A DNA stretch of 8,619 nucleotides from Caldilineaceae bacterium (lineage in GTDB: Bacteria; Chloroflexota; Anaerolineae; Caldilineales; Caldilineaceae): the NCBI GenBank assembly GCA_026645635.1, contig JAPKMV010000109.1, forward strand, positions 1-8,619. The letters run 5' to 3'. Under the pieces are notes generated by a model. It had not been told where the DNA came from. It was given only the letters and a program-made list of their open reading frames with translations, and did not search any database. Each line of letters starts with the position of its first letter. Position 1 is the stretch's first letter. The translations under genes and the position numbers were made by a program. Positions 1 through 6,762 of this stretch are shown here, piece after piece.

Positions 1-20
1 CAGACAAGGCCGCCGACAAG

Positions 21-542
21 GTGCATCGGATCAACGGAGCCGTTCAGGCGACACAAACACAAGTTCACGTTGATCGCGTGGCGCTGGTGGCTGAACTTGA
101 GGCAACGCGCAAGAGGTTTCACGCCTTCCTCAACTCGCTCTCTGCTGACCAATGGCGCCAGCAAAGTCCGACCAGCCGCTGGACGATGGCCCAGGTTGCA
201 GTTCATCTGACCTGGGCGCTAGAGCAGTTGCCGCAGGAAATCGCCAGCGCCCGGCTCGGCAAGGGGATGTTCAATTCTCCTAAGCGCCTTGAGCGACTTG
301 CCGATTGGATAAGCTATTGGCTCACACGATGGTTGGCGCGCAACGCAACCCAGGAAGAGATCCGTCTGCGCTATGATGCCGCCATGACCAAAGTAATCCA
401 GACGGTTGACGAGGTCCAAGAGAGCGATTGGGGGCTTGGCGCGCCGTTCTACGGTCATGGATTTTATACAATTGCCGAGCTGTTCCACACGCCGTCCGCG
501 CATTTGGCGGAACACACCACCGGACTGGAGGTAAACCGATGA
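21..542 (+). CDS. DinB/YfiT-like four-helix-bundle protein, possibly 5'-partial
   Basis: This protein of about 173 aa has the look of the DinB/YfiT-like (DinB_2) superfamily, four-helix bundles that bind a metal through three histidines. Some members are thiol-dependent S-transferases; most have no known role. The N-terminal helix (about residues 20-40) and the following W-T-x-x-Q-V-x-x-H-L segment are typical. The likely metal triad is H62 plus H161 and H165, the last two spaced i, i+4 in H-L-A-E-H near the C-terminus. No signal peptide or membrane segment is seen, so it should be cytosolic. The start is uncertain: the GTG at 21 has no convincing ribosome site, the frame stays open to the window edge, and a second in-frame GTG at 78 would still keep the whole core domain. 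Its stop overlaps the start of the cytochrome gene (ATGA), so the two are probably co-translated. The fold call is fairly firm; substrate and reaction cannot be read. Confidence 0.75.
   Translation: MHRINGAVQATQTQVHVDRVALVAELEATRKRFHAFLNSLSADQWRQQSPTSRWTMAQVAVHLTWALEQLPQEIASARLGKGMFNSPKRLERLADWISYWLTRWLARNATQEEIRLRYDAAMTKVIQTVDEVQESDWGLGAPFYGHGFYTIAELFHTPSAHLAEHTTGLEVNR
527..531 (+). promoter_or_regulatory. Ribosome binding site of the cytochrome c gene
   Basis: A perfect GGAGG lies 7 nt before the ATG at 539, inside the last codons of the DinB-like gene. It decides the start of the cytochrome gene. The frame is open 37 codons further upstream, back to 428, but that extension lacks such a site and would put charged sequence in front of the membrane anchor. 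Confidence 0.8.
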
Positions 543-1414
543 AGCAGATGATAAAGTGGTTCGGCCTTGGGGTCTGCGGGCTGCTCGTCCTGCTCGTGTT
601 GGTTGCCTTTGGGTTGTCATGGCGTGCCAGTAGCCGCTTGAATGGGATATACGACATCACGCCCGAAGCGCTCTCCATCCCGCCCTCTGTGGACGCGATC
701 GCGGAGGGCCGGCGCCTGGCTGCCATCTACTGCGCCGACTGCCACGGTGATGACCTGGGCGGCGCCGATTTCTTCAACGACCCCACGCTGGCGGTGGTGG
801 ACGCGCCCAATCTGACGCGCGGCCAGGGGGGCATCGGTGCGCAAATGACCGATGCCGACTGGGTGCGCGCCATCCGGCATGGGGTTGGCCACGAAGGCCA
901 CCCACTCTTCATCATGCCGTCACGGAATTTCTATTCTTTCAGCGACGATGACCTGGGGCAGATCATCGCCTATCTCAAACAGGCTTCGCCCGTGGACCGC
1001 GCTGCCAACGACCGCTCGACGACGCTGTTGGGGCGTTTGCTGTTGGCGGCGGGTGTTTTTGGCGACCTCATCGACGCCGAGATCATCGATCACGCAGCGG
1101 CGCGGCCAACTGCGCCACCGCCTGGCGTCACCGTGGAATACGGGAAATATTTGGCGGACACCTTTGGCTGTCGCACCTGTCATGGCCCACAACTTGCGGG
1201 CGGCAAAGACCCTGATCCCAACGCACCGCCGGGACCCAACCTGACCCCTGGCGGCAAGTTAGGCGCGTGGGATGAACAAGCGTTTCTCACCTCGATTCGC
1301 ACGCGGCAGAGCGAGTGGATGCCGTTTGACAGGTTGAAGCACATGACGGATGAGGAATTACGGGCAGTTTGGCTTTACCTGCAATCACTGCCGGCCCTGC
1401 CGCAGAGTGGGTGA
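539..1414 (+). CDS. Membrane-anchored diheme cytochrome c
   Basis: This 291-aa protein is an electron carrier with two class I cytochrome c domains facing the outside of the cytoplasmic membrane. Residues about 6-26 form a hydrophobic segment (uncleaved anchor or signal) after a short Lys-containing N-terminus. The first heme site is C65-A-D-C68-H69, with M126 (I-M-P) as likely sixth ligand. The second is C211-R-T-C214-H215, with M261 (W-M-P-F) as likely ligand. Each domain ends in the usual helix pattern (D-D-L-G-Q-I-I-A-Y-L and E-E-L-R-A-V-W-L-Y-L). Heme would be attached after Sec export. The start at 539 is set by a perfect ribosome site and overlaps the stop of the DinB-like gene by four bases. 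No dehydrogenase or oxidase partner is in the window, so donor and acceptor are unknown; related diheme proteins serve as subunits of alcohol or aldehyde dehydrogenases or as general carriers. The domain call is firm. Confidence 0.92.
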   Translation: MKQMIKWFGLGVCGLLVLLVLVAFGLSWRASSRLNGIYDITPEALSIPPSVDAIAEGRRLAAIYCADCHGDDLGGADFFNDPTLAVVDAPNLTRGQGGIGAQMTDADWVRAIRHGVGHEGHPLFIMPSRNFYSFSDDDLGQIIAYLKQASPVDRAANDRSTTLLGRLLLAAGVFGDLIDAEIIDHAAARPTAPPPGVTVEYGKYLADTFGCRTCHGPQLAGGKDPDPNAPPGPNLTPGGKLGAWDEQAFLTSIRTRQSEWMPFDRLKHMTDEELRAVWLYLQSLPALPQSG

Positions 1415-1465
1415 CACTCCCATTCCAATCGTCTTGTAGTCTTGAGTTGATATCGTGCAAGCGCG
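1415..1465. other. Convergent intergenic gap
   Basis: These 51 bp separate the 3' ends of the cytochrome gene and the restriction-modification gene. No T-tract-backed hairpin is evident on either strand, only a short GTCTTG direct repeat (1431-1436 and 1439-1444) and an 8-bp palindrome AGCGCGCT next to the restriction gene stop. Termination may be factor-dependent. Confidence 0.5.
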
Positions 1466-4400
1466 CTACCCAACACCCGCGTGCAGACGCGCCGCCGCCC
1501 TGTAGTTGGCGTCCAACGCATCGCCCAACGCCAGGAGCGCAGCGATGCGCCGGGCGCTGTTGCGGAACTCCTCCACCTCGTCGATGCGCAGGGGACGCCC
1601 CAGGAGCGCGGCCTCGCGGTAGCTGAGCCACTTCTTGAGCACCGGATAGCCGCCCAGGGTGTAGCCCCAGACCGCGGCGGGCACGCCCCGCCAGCAGGCG
1701 CCGGCGTTGAGATAGACATCCACCAGCGGATCGCCGGCGTCGTTCAGTCGTTCTTCGACCCGCCCGCGGCCCGGCATGACGACGCCGTCGCGCCCGCCGT
1801 GCCCCCACCCGGCGTCGATCTCTAGCTGCGGCTGCGGCCCGTCAAAATCGAAGACCGCGATATCGCGCAGGTCGGGGCGTGGTTCGCCGTGGGTGACGCC
1901 TGCCACCGGCTGCTCCGGGTCGAGGAGCGCGGCGACGGTGCGGCCCAGCGCGGCGGAGGCAGCCAGCGCCGCGCCGTCGGCGGGCAAAGGCAGCCGCGGC
2001 CAATCCTGGCGCAGCCCGCCGCTGTTCTCCACCCGGTAGGCCGGCGCGTGGAGGATGGCCAGCGCGTGGTGGAAGAGCGCGGGCGCGTCGCCGCCGGCCT
2101 GGGTCAAGTAGCGCCGTGCGAGCACGCTGAGATTTTCATGGCGCGCCTGGAAAAGCTGGCCGGGGTCGTCGTCGTAAAGGTAGAGGGGGAAGAAATTTGA
2201 AAATCCGTTTCCAAAGTTATCGGCGAGCACTCGAACAGAGTATCCTCTATCGAAAAAGTCATGAGGATGACGGCGTCGTGCTTCAATCCACAGATTATCA
2301 GGATTGATATGAGGAAAGTAATCAGGGCTGCGACGTTGCAGTAGATTCGTCTTCTGCTCGTAATAAATCCAACGCAGGTCAAACGGCCGATAGCAGTATC
2401 GAACGACGTTGCTAGAGTTGTATCCGACCCGTTGCAAGGTCTCTCTAGTTGCGATGGGATCAAAGTCTTTGTTGATGCTGACAATTGCTCGCTCGCAGAT
2501 GCGCCGCATTTGCTCGTGAGACACCGATGGATCGCAATAACGTTTCATCCGCTCTACGAGTTGTTCTCTGTCGATATCTACCACGAGTTCGTCGCGTTTG
2601 CTCTGCACGCCAGGAAAAGACTGAGGGAACAACTCTGGCAGCCTGGGCCAGTCGAGATAATCGACGCGTAGGGTGCGCGGTTTCAGGGGCAACCCCAATG
2701 CCACCTCCGGCTCAACCAACGCATAGCGGTCAGCAAAATCTGCTTCGTCCAGCGTTGCCAGCAAATTGGCGCGCCGCTCGTCGGCATCCGCTGCATTGTG
2801 GTCGCGGTAACGCACAATGCCGGGCGCGGTGTGGTTGTCGCGTCGGACGAGCAGGGCAATTGCAGTCCCGACTTTGATGCCTGACGACTGGCCGCGGATG
2901 GCAAAGACCGTCGCACTGCTGCGTCCGTCCGGGGCGCGTTCGCTGATAATGCGGTCGCCGTGCAAGTTGTCAATCCATAGGGAATCGAACTCGCGCAGGT
3001 AACGCTCGCGCATCCCCGTGTGGCTCAGCCCGTCCAGCCAGGAGTAGTTGGCGATAAAGCAGACGACGCCCTGCCCGGTCATCTCCACGATGCGCCGCTC
3101 GGCCATGCGGAAGAAACGCACGTAGAGGTCGTTGAGACCCTGCCCCTGGGGCGGCGGCGCCTGCTGCGTGCTGCGGTAGGCGTCCACCAGCCCGCGCTCC
3201 TCGTCCACGGCCAGCCCGGCAAAACCGCTGTAGGGCGGATTGCCCAGCACGACAAGAATCTGGCTCTCCTGCTTCACGCCCAGCGCGGCCTCGTACTCCT
3301 GCGCCAGGATGTTGGCGCTGAGGACGGGCTGCTGCGCCGGGTCCCAGCCGGTGAGCGCGTTGGTGAGGAAGACGCCGGCGCGCTGATTGGGCGCCAGCGG
3401 GGCGCGCAGTTCGCCCGCCAGCAGCATCCCGATCTGCAAGTGCGCCACCACGAAGGGCGCGGGCAGAATCTCGAAGCCAAAGAGCCGGGTGCGCACCGCC
3501 AGCGCGGTCTGCTGCCCGGCCAGGGCGGGGCCGTTGCGCGCACAGAGCCGGCGGTAGATCAGCCGCATCACGCTGACCAGATAGGCGCCGGTGCCGCAGC
3601 AGGGGTCGAGGACAGTCACGTGCGGGTCGGCCAGCCCGTCGGCGATGCCCAGTTCGTCGCGCAGTGCGGCGTCCACACGGGCGGTCATGTAGTCCACCAC
3701 CTCGGGCGGCGTATACCAGACGCCCAACTGGCGGCGCAGCTCCGGGTCGAAGGCTTCCAGAAACGGTTCGTAGAAATATTGCACGGCGCTCGTCGCCCCG
3801 CTGCCCTCGCCGCCGGCCCGGCCAAAGACGGCAAAGAACGCACCCCGTTCCACCCGGTTGAGCGCGGCCGCCGTCCATTCCAGCACCGCCTCGATCTGCA
3901 GCGGGTTCAGGCTGGAAGGCGCAGTGAACTGCTCGAAGAGCAGCCGCACCGCCGGGATCGTCAATTGGCGCGTGTGCCGCCAGAGGTCGAAGGCGTCGGT
4001 GCGCGTCGGGTTCTCCTCATGCCAGAGCACCCAGGCCGAAAAGAGGCCGTAGAAGAGCGTCTGCACCAGTGAGGAGCGGAAGAACGCTTCGCCCTGCGCA
4101 GCCTGAAAGTGAAGACCCAGCGCCTCCTCCAGTTGCGTGCGGATGCGCTGAAGGGTGGGCTGATGGATGGCGTCGCTTTCCAGGCGGGCGCGCGCCTCGC
4201 GGGCGTAGGAGGCCAGCACCGCGGCCACTTCCTGCGGCGTGCGCAGGGGCGTCTGGCGGCGCAGCGCGCGCGTCAAGTATTCGAGCAGGGCGGGCGCGTG
4301 GCGGCGCGCCAGGCTGTGGGGGTCTTGCAATGCCTGCCAGAAGGCGGCTTCGTCCTCGGCCAGCCGGTACTCCTCCTCCAGGCGCGGCCGGTCGTCGTCG

Positions 4401-4795
4401 CCCGGCGTCACCAGCAGAAATTGGAAATAGTTTGTCACCAGCACCAGCCGGTAGTGGCGCAGATAGCGCAGCACCTGGGCGTCGCGCGCAACCTCCTGCA
4501 CCGCGGCGGCCGTCGGCTTCGCTTCCACCACGCCGTGCGTCGGCAGCGCGTCGTCGGGCTGGTCCGCGGCATAAAGACCCAGGTCGGGAATCCCCGCGCC
4601 GCGGTTGGCCGGGTGGATCACGGCGCGCACGCGGGCCGGGAGCTGCTCGCCCACCGCGTTGAGGAGCGTCTGCAAGTAGCCGTAGCGCGAGGTTTCCGGC
4701 ACAGCGCGATCGCGGTCGGCGGCCAGATGGCGCAGGTAGGTTTCCAGTTCAGCAGCAAAGTTCGGCGCAGATGGTGGCATGGAATCTGCTTTCAT
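1466..4795 (-). CDS. Single-chain restriction-modification enzyme (Type IIG / Type ISP-like, helicase-less)
   Basis: This 1109-aa protein appears to combine cleavage, N6-adenine methylation and sequence recognition. The N-terminus fits a PD-(D/E)xK nuclease: P70-D71, then E91-A-K93, followed by Q107-V-L-R-Y and a V-T-N-Y strand. A helical linker leads to the methylase: the Y-T-P-P-E-V-V motif at 361-367 (motif X region), motif I D-P-C-C-G-T-G-A-Y at 397-405 for S-adenosylmethionine binding, and the catalytic motif IV N-P-P-Y at 519-522. Residues about 700-1109 resemble the Type ISP C-terminal specificity domain, including Y-T-L-G-G-Y-P-V-L-K-K-W-L near 1045-1057. No Walker A or helicase motifs are present, unlike full Type ISP enzymes such as LlaBIII (about 1500 aa). 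No separate specificity subunit is seen. The ATG at 4795 is chosen because it follows the DUF4276 stop by 5 nt; a GTG at 4855 would overlap that gene by 55 bp. Neither has a clear ribosome site. The recognition segment is much poorer in GC than the rest. The frame is intact. Confidence 0.88.
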   Translation of the reverse strand: MKADSMPPSAPNFAAELETYLRHLAADRDRAVPETSRYGYLQTLLNAVGEQLPARVRAVIHPANRGAGIPDLGLYAADQPDDALPTHGVVEAKPTAAAVQEVARDAQVLRYLRHYRLVLVTNYFQFLLVTPGDDDRPRLEEEYRLAEDEAAFWQALQDPHSLARRHAPALLEYLTRALRRQTPLRTPQEVAAVLASYAREARARLESDAIHQPTLQRIRTQLEEALGLHFQAAQGEAFFRSSLVQTLFYGLFSAWVLWHEENPTRTDAFDLWRHTRQLTIPAVRLLFEQFTAPSSLNPLQIEAVLEWTAAALNRVERGAFFAVFGRAGGEGSGATSAVQYFYEPFLEAFDPELRRQLGVWYTPPEVVDYMTARVDAALRDELGIADGLADPHVTVLDPCCGTGAYLVSVMRLIYRRLCARNGPALAGQQTALAVRTRLFGFEILPAPFVVAHLQIGMLLAGELRAPLAPNQRAGVFLTNALTGWDPAQQPVLSANILAQEYEAALGVKQESQILVVLGNPPYSGFAGLAVDEERGLVDAYRSTQQAPPPQGQGLNDLYVRFFRMAERRIVEMTGQGVVCFIANYSWLDGLSHTGMRERYLREFDSLWIDNLHGDRIISERAPDGRSSATVFAIRGQSSGIKVGTAIALLVRRDNHTAPGIVRYRDHNAADADERRANLLATLDEADFADRYALVEPEVALGLPLKPRTLRVDYLDWPRLPELFPQSFPGVQSKRDELVVDIDREQLVERMKRYCDPSVSHEQMRRICERAIVSINKDFDPIATRETLQRVGYNSSNVVRYCYRPFDLRWIYYEQKTNLLQRRSPDYFPHINPDNLWIEARRRHPHDFFDRGYSVRVLADNFGNGFSNFFPLYLYDDDPGQLFQARHENLSVLARRYLTQAGGDAPALFHHALAILHAPAYRVENSGGLRQDWPRLPLPADGAALAASAALGRTVAALLDPEQPVAGVTHGEPRPDLRDIAVFDFDGPQPQLEIDAGWGHGGRDGVVMPGRGRVEERLNDAGDPLVDVYLNAGACWRGVPAAVWGYTLGGYPVLKKWLSYREAALLGRPLRIDEVEEFRNSARRIAALLALGDALDANYRAAARLHAGVG

Positions 4796-4800
4796 GAATT

Positions 4801-5496
4801 TCAGTCGTTGGGCAATGCCTCCAGGCGTTCCAACCAGGCCCGAAAGAGCGGACACTCAGCACGAATTGCCGGCAGGCCGATCTCCAACACTGCCAGCGTC
4901 CCCAGCAACGGCTTCTCGTATCCTGGCGCCAGTGCCGCCACCCGGCGTGATGGACACGTGAGCGGTGAGTCGTTGATCTCTTCCGGGCTGCCAAATTGGT
5001 CACGGATCGCCTGCAAGGCCGGCGCCAGCTCTGGCCGTCCGATGCCTTTACTGAAGCCGTCGCAGTCGCTAAAGAGCAGCCCTTCGAACTCGTGCATCAT
5101 CACGTAGGGGGCAAAGCGCGCGGGATTGAAACTGCTGCCCAGCGCGGCGCTGATGTCTGCCAACAAGGCCGCTTGCACGGTCGCAGCTTTCCGGGAAAAA
5201 GGCAGCCGTGCCGCTTCGCTGCGTCCGGGCCAGGCTTTTGCTCCACTCTGGGGCAAGGCGTAGTAATCGACCAGGGTCGTCGTGAAGCAATGCGGATCCT
5301 GCCGGAGGTGGCGGATGATGTCGCCGCGTACAGAATCCCAGCCGCGGATGCCGCCGCGGCGGTCCCGCTGGCGCGCGTTACCCAAAAGGCGGGCGCTGAC
5401 CGATGTAAAGCCGAAATGCCACAGGTGAGGCGCAAGAATCTCGTTGACAAAGGTCTCCTCGGTCTCACCCTCGACGTGGACGAGCAGCCTAGCCAT
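4801..5496 (-). CDS. DUF4276 family protein, putative TOPRIM-like partner of the ATPase
   Basis: This 231-aa protein matches what I know of DUF4276. The pattern is V-E-G-E-T-E-E at 8-14, L-V-D-Y-Y-A-L-P at 75-82, H-E-F-E-G-L-L-F-S-D at 135-144, then P-S-R-R (182-185) and the C-terminal I-G-L-P-A-I-R-A-E-C-P block (206-216). The family is commonly found beside OLD-like AAA ATPases. Its conserved acidic residues (here E9, D77, E136 and E138) recall a TOPRIM metal site, so a nuclease or effector role is plausible but inferred. The start at 5496 is supported by GAGGG 5 nt upstream and overlaps the ATPase stop by 8 bp (ATGGCTAG), which implies translational coupling and probably a complex. A longer frame back to 5592 lies wholly inside the ATPase gene and lacks such support. 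Its own stop lies 5 nt before the restriction enzyme start. No signal peptide or membrane segment is seen. Family assignment is fairly sure; function is not. Confidence 0.85.
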   Translation of the reverse strand: MARLLVHVEGETEETFVNEILAPHLWHFGFTSVSARLLGNARQRDRRGGIRGWDSVRGDIIRHLRQDPHCFTTTLVDYYALPQSGAKAWPGRSEAARLPFSRKAATVQAALLADISAALGSSFNPARFAPYVMMHEFEGLLFSDCDGFSKGIGRPELAPALQAIRDQFGSPEEINDSPLTCPSRRVAALAPGYEKPLLGTLAVLEIGLPAIRAECPLFRAWLERLEALPND

Positions 5497-6607
5497 AGAC
5501 GCCCTCGACCGCGGGGCGGCCGCCCAGTTCGTTCTTTTCCCAGAGCTGGCCGAGGCTGTATTCCTCCAGCCATCCGGCCAGGCTGTCCGCATCCAATCGC
5601 GTCAATTGCGTGCCGCCGTCGACACGGTCAGCCACCAACACATCCTCTGGTTGGAAATGATCCAGCAGGATCGGGGACTGGGTCGATAGAATCACCTGCG
5701 TGGTTTGTGCCGTCTGTTTCACCAGCGCGGCGAGCAGCGTGATCGCCGAAGGATGCAGCCCCAGCTCTGGCTCATCCACCAGGATGACCGATGGGCGATA
5801 TTGGGTTGGCTGGAGCAGCAGCGTTGCCAGGGCCATGAAGCGCAGCGTACCGTCCGAGAGCGACGCGGCATCAAAGTAGGCGTCCGACCCTTTGTGCCGC
5901 CACTCCAGGCGAATCTTGTCCGGGTTCAGGCGCAGCGGTTCGAGCGAAAAGTCATCGAAGAAGGGGGCAACGCGCTGCACCGTGCGGCGGATCAAGCTGT
6001 AGGAGTCCGTGTACCGCTCCTGAAGGAGATAGAGAAACGCTGCCAGATTTGAACCGTCGGGGCGTAGATAGCGGTTGTCGTTGACATCACCGGTCTTCTT
6101 CATCGGTGAAGCAGTGCTGGTGTCGTGGAAGTGATAGAGCCGCCAGCTTGCCAGGTGCTGACGCACAAAGCGGGCCGTACCTCGGCTGTGGGGATCGCTG
6201 ATACCAGCCTCTTGACCGCGTAAAGTCAATGGCTCACTATAGGGCTGTCCATTCATGCTCTTGTTCCAATAATAGGCGACCTCTGCACTGGGGAATAGCT
6301 GATCAGTTTCTGTTGCTGATAGCGCAATTCGATATTGGTTGACCTCGCCCCGAAAGTAGATGTGAAGCATCACTGTCGGCGTCGTCCTGGCGCCAAAGTG
6401 CAGAATCCTGTCCGCGCCACCGGCACGCGCCACATATTCCTGCAGTTGACCCTCGAGAATCGCATTTAGAAATGAGAAGGCGCTGATGAAGTTCGACTTG
6501 CCGGAGCCGTTGGGGCCGATGAGCACGTTGATCGCGCCGAGTTTCAACTTCTCGATGGCGGCAATGCTCTTGAACCCTTTGATCGTAATGGAATCCAGTT
6601 CGGGCAT
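5489..6607 (-). CDS. AAA_21 / OLD-like ABC-type ATPase
   Basis: This 372-aa cytosolic ATPase belongs to the SMC/ABC-like AAA_21 group found in OLD-type and other defence systems. The N-terminal strand I-T-I-K-G-F-K-S is diagnostic for this group. The Walker A motif G-P-N-G-S-G-K-S is at 31-38, the ABC signature L-S-D-G-T-L-R-F at 250-257, Walker B V-I-L-V-D-E-P at 274-280 followed by E-L-G-L-H-P, and the switch region S-T-Q-S-P at 308-312, with Gln where many ABC ATPases have His; this occurs in the family. All catalytic motifs are intact. There is no fused nuclease domain at the C-terminus, so the effector is presumably the overlapping DUF4276 protein, which makes a split two-gene system. 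The ATG at 6607 is preferred (AAAGG lies about 7 nt upstream); the longer frame from 6685 would start on top of a likely promoter. The middle of the gene (about 6181-6360) is near 50% GC, lower than the flanks. Confidence 0.9.
   Translation of the reverse strand: MPELDSITIKGFKSIAAIEKLKLGAINVLIGPNGSGKSNFISAFSFLNAILEGQLQEYVARAGGADRILHFGARTTPTVMLHIYFRGEVNQYRIALSATETDQLFPSAEVAYYWNKSMNGQPYSEPLTLRGQEAGISDPHSRGTARFVRQHLASWRLYHFHDTSTASPMKKTGDVNDNRYLRPDGSNLAAFLYLLQERYTDSYSLIRRTVQRVAPFFDDFSLEPLRLNPDKIRLEWRHKGSDAYFDAASLSDGTLRFMALATLLLQPTQYRPSVILVDEPELGLHPSAITLLAALVKQTAQTTQVILSTQSPILLDHFQPEDVLVADRVDGGTQLTRLDADSLAGWLEEYSLGQLWEKNELGGRPAVEGVYG
5502..5506 (-). promoter_or_regulatory. Ribosome binding site of the DUF4276 gene
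   Basis: On the - strand, GAGGG stands 5 nt before the ATG at 5496, within the last codons of the ATPase gene. It fixes the start of the DUF4276 protein and, with the 8-bp gene overlap, argues for coupled translation of the pair. Confidence 0.7.
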
Positions 6608-6674
6608 AGGTCGGCCTTTGGTGCAGGTGTCCAGATTGCGGCGGCTTGTACACAGATCACAACACGCCAGCGCC

Positions 6675-6704
6675 ATTGTATGCAAACACCTGGGCGTCGG
6701 CCAA
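6675..6704 (-). promoter_or_regulatory. Putative sigma70-type promoter of the defence operon
   Basis: On the - strand a TACAAT hexamer (5 of 6 to the -10 consensus, at 6675-6680) follows TTGGCC (4 of 6 to the -35 consensus, at 6699-6704) with an 18-nt spacer. Transcription would begin near 6668 and leave a leader of about 60 nt before the ATPase ATG. It is the best match I see in the gap, but found by eye only. Confidence 0.45.
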
Positions 6705-6716
6705 ATGCCGGTTTGC
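6682..6716. repeat. Inverted repeat GCAAAC / GTTTGC around the putative promoter
   Basis: GCAAAC at 6682-6687 and its exact inverse GTTTGC at 6711-6716 are separated by 23 nt. One arm abuts the putative -10 box and the other lies just beyond the -35 box, which is where a repressor operator could sit. A six-base inverted repeat in a gap of this size can easily arise by chance, so this is only a candidate. Confidence 0.2.
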
Positions 6717-6762
6717 GGTGGGCGGCTTGACGGATGAGCCGAATCGATCTTCTGCTGGGCCG

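Noticed and set aside
428..538. Longer cytochrome c start at 428
   Set aside because: It overlaps the DinB-like gene by 115 bp in another frame, while the ATG at 539 has a perfect ribosome site directly followed by the membrane anchor.
539..600. Lipoprotein signal at Cys13 of the cytochrome
   Set aside because: The residues before the Cys (L-G-V-C) do not make a good lipobox, as the -1 position is Val, and the Cys lies inside the hydrophobic stretch rather than at its end.
1405..1419. Hairpin GAGTG-GGTGA-CACTC at the cytochrome gene end as a terminator
   Set aside because: The stem is only 5 bp, it lies mostly within the coding sequence, and no T-run follows on either strand.
3020..4072. 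A 350-codon + strand open frame inside the restriction-modification gene
   Set aside because: It lies antisense to the conserved methylase core. Its translation is low-complexity and rich in Gly, Arg, Ala, Gln and His, as expected from the complement of a high-GC gene, and no domain is recognisable.
1466..4795. BREX or DISARM system built around the methylase
   Set aside because: No PglZ, BrxC/BrxL, DrmA helicase or DrmB gene is in the window, and the methylase carries its own nuclease-like domain, as in Type IIG/IIL enzymes.
4796..4855. GTG start for the restriction-modification gene 20 codons upstream
   Set aside because: It would overlap the DUF4276 coding region by 55 bp without a ribosome site, and the added residues carry no conserved feature; the ATG just after the DUF4276 stop is simpler.
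4109..5107. A 332-codon + strand open frame spanning the restriction-modification and DUF4276 genes
   Set aside because: It crosses the junction of two well-supported - strand genes and has no recognisable motif; a high-GC shadow frame.
5489..6607. Direct assignment of the ATPase/DUF4276 pair to PARIS or Gabija
   Set aside because: The PARIS partner AriB belongs to a different family (DUF4435), and Gabija needs a TOPRIM-fused ATPase plus a UvrD-like helicase, neither of which is present. Only an analogy is justified.
6608..6685. Longer ATPase start at 6685
   Set aside because: It would begin inside the putative promoter and add 26 Cys/Arg-rich residues before the conserved N-terminal strand of the ATPase fold.
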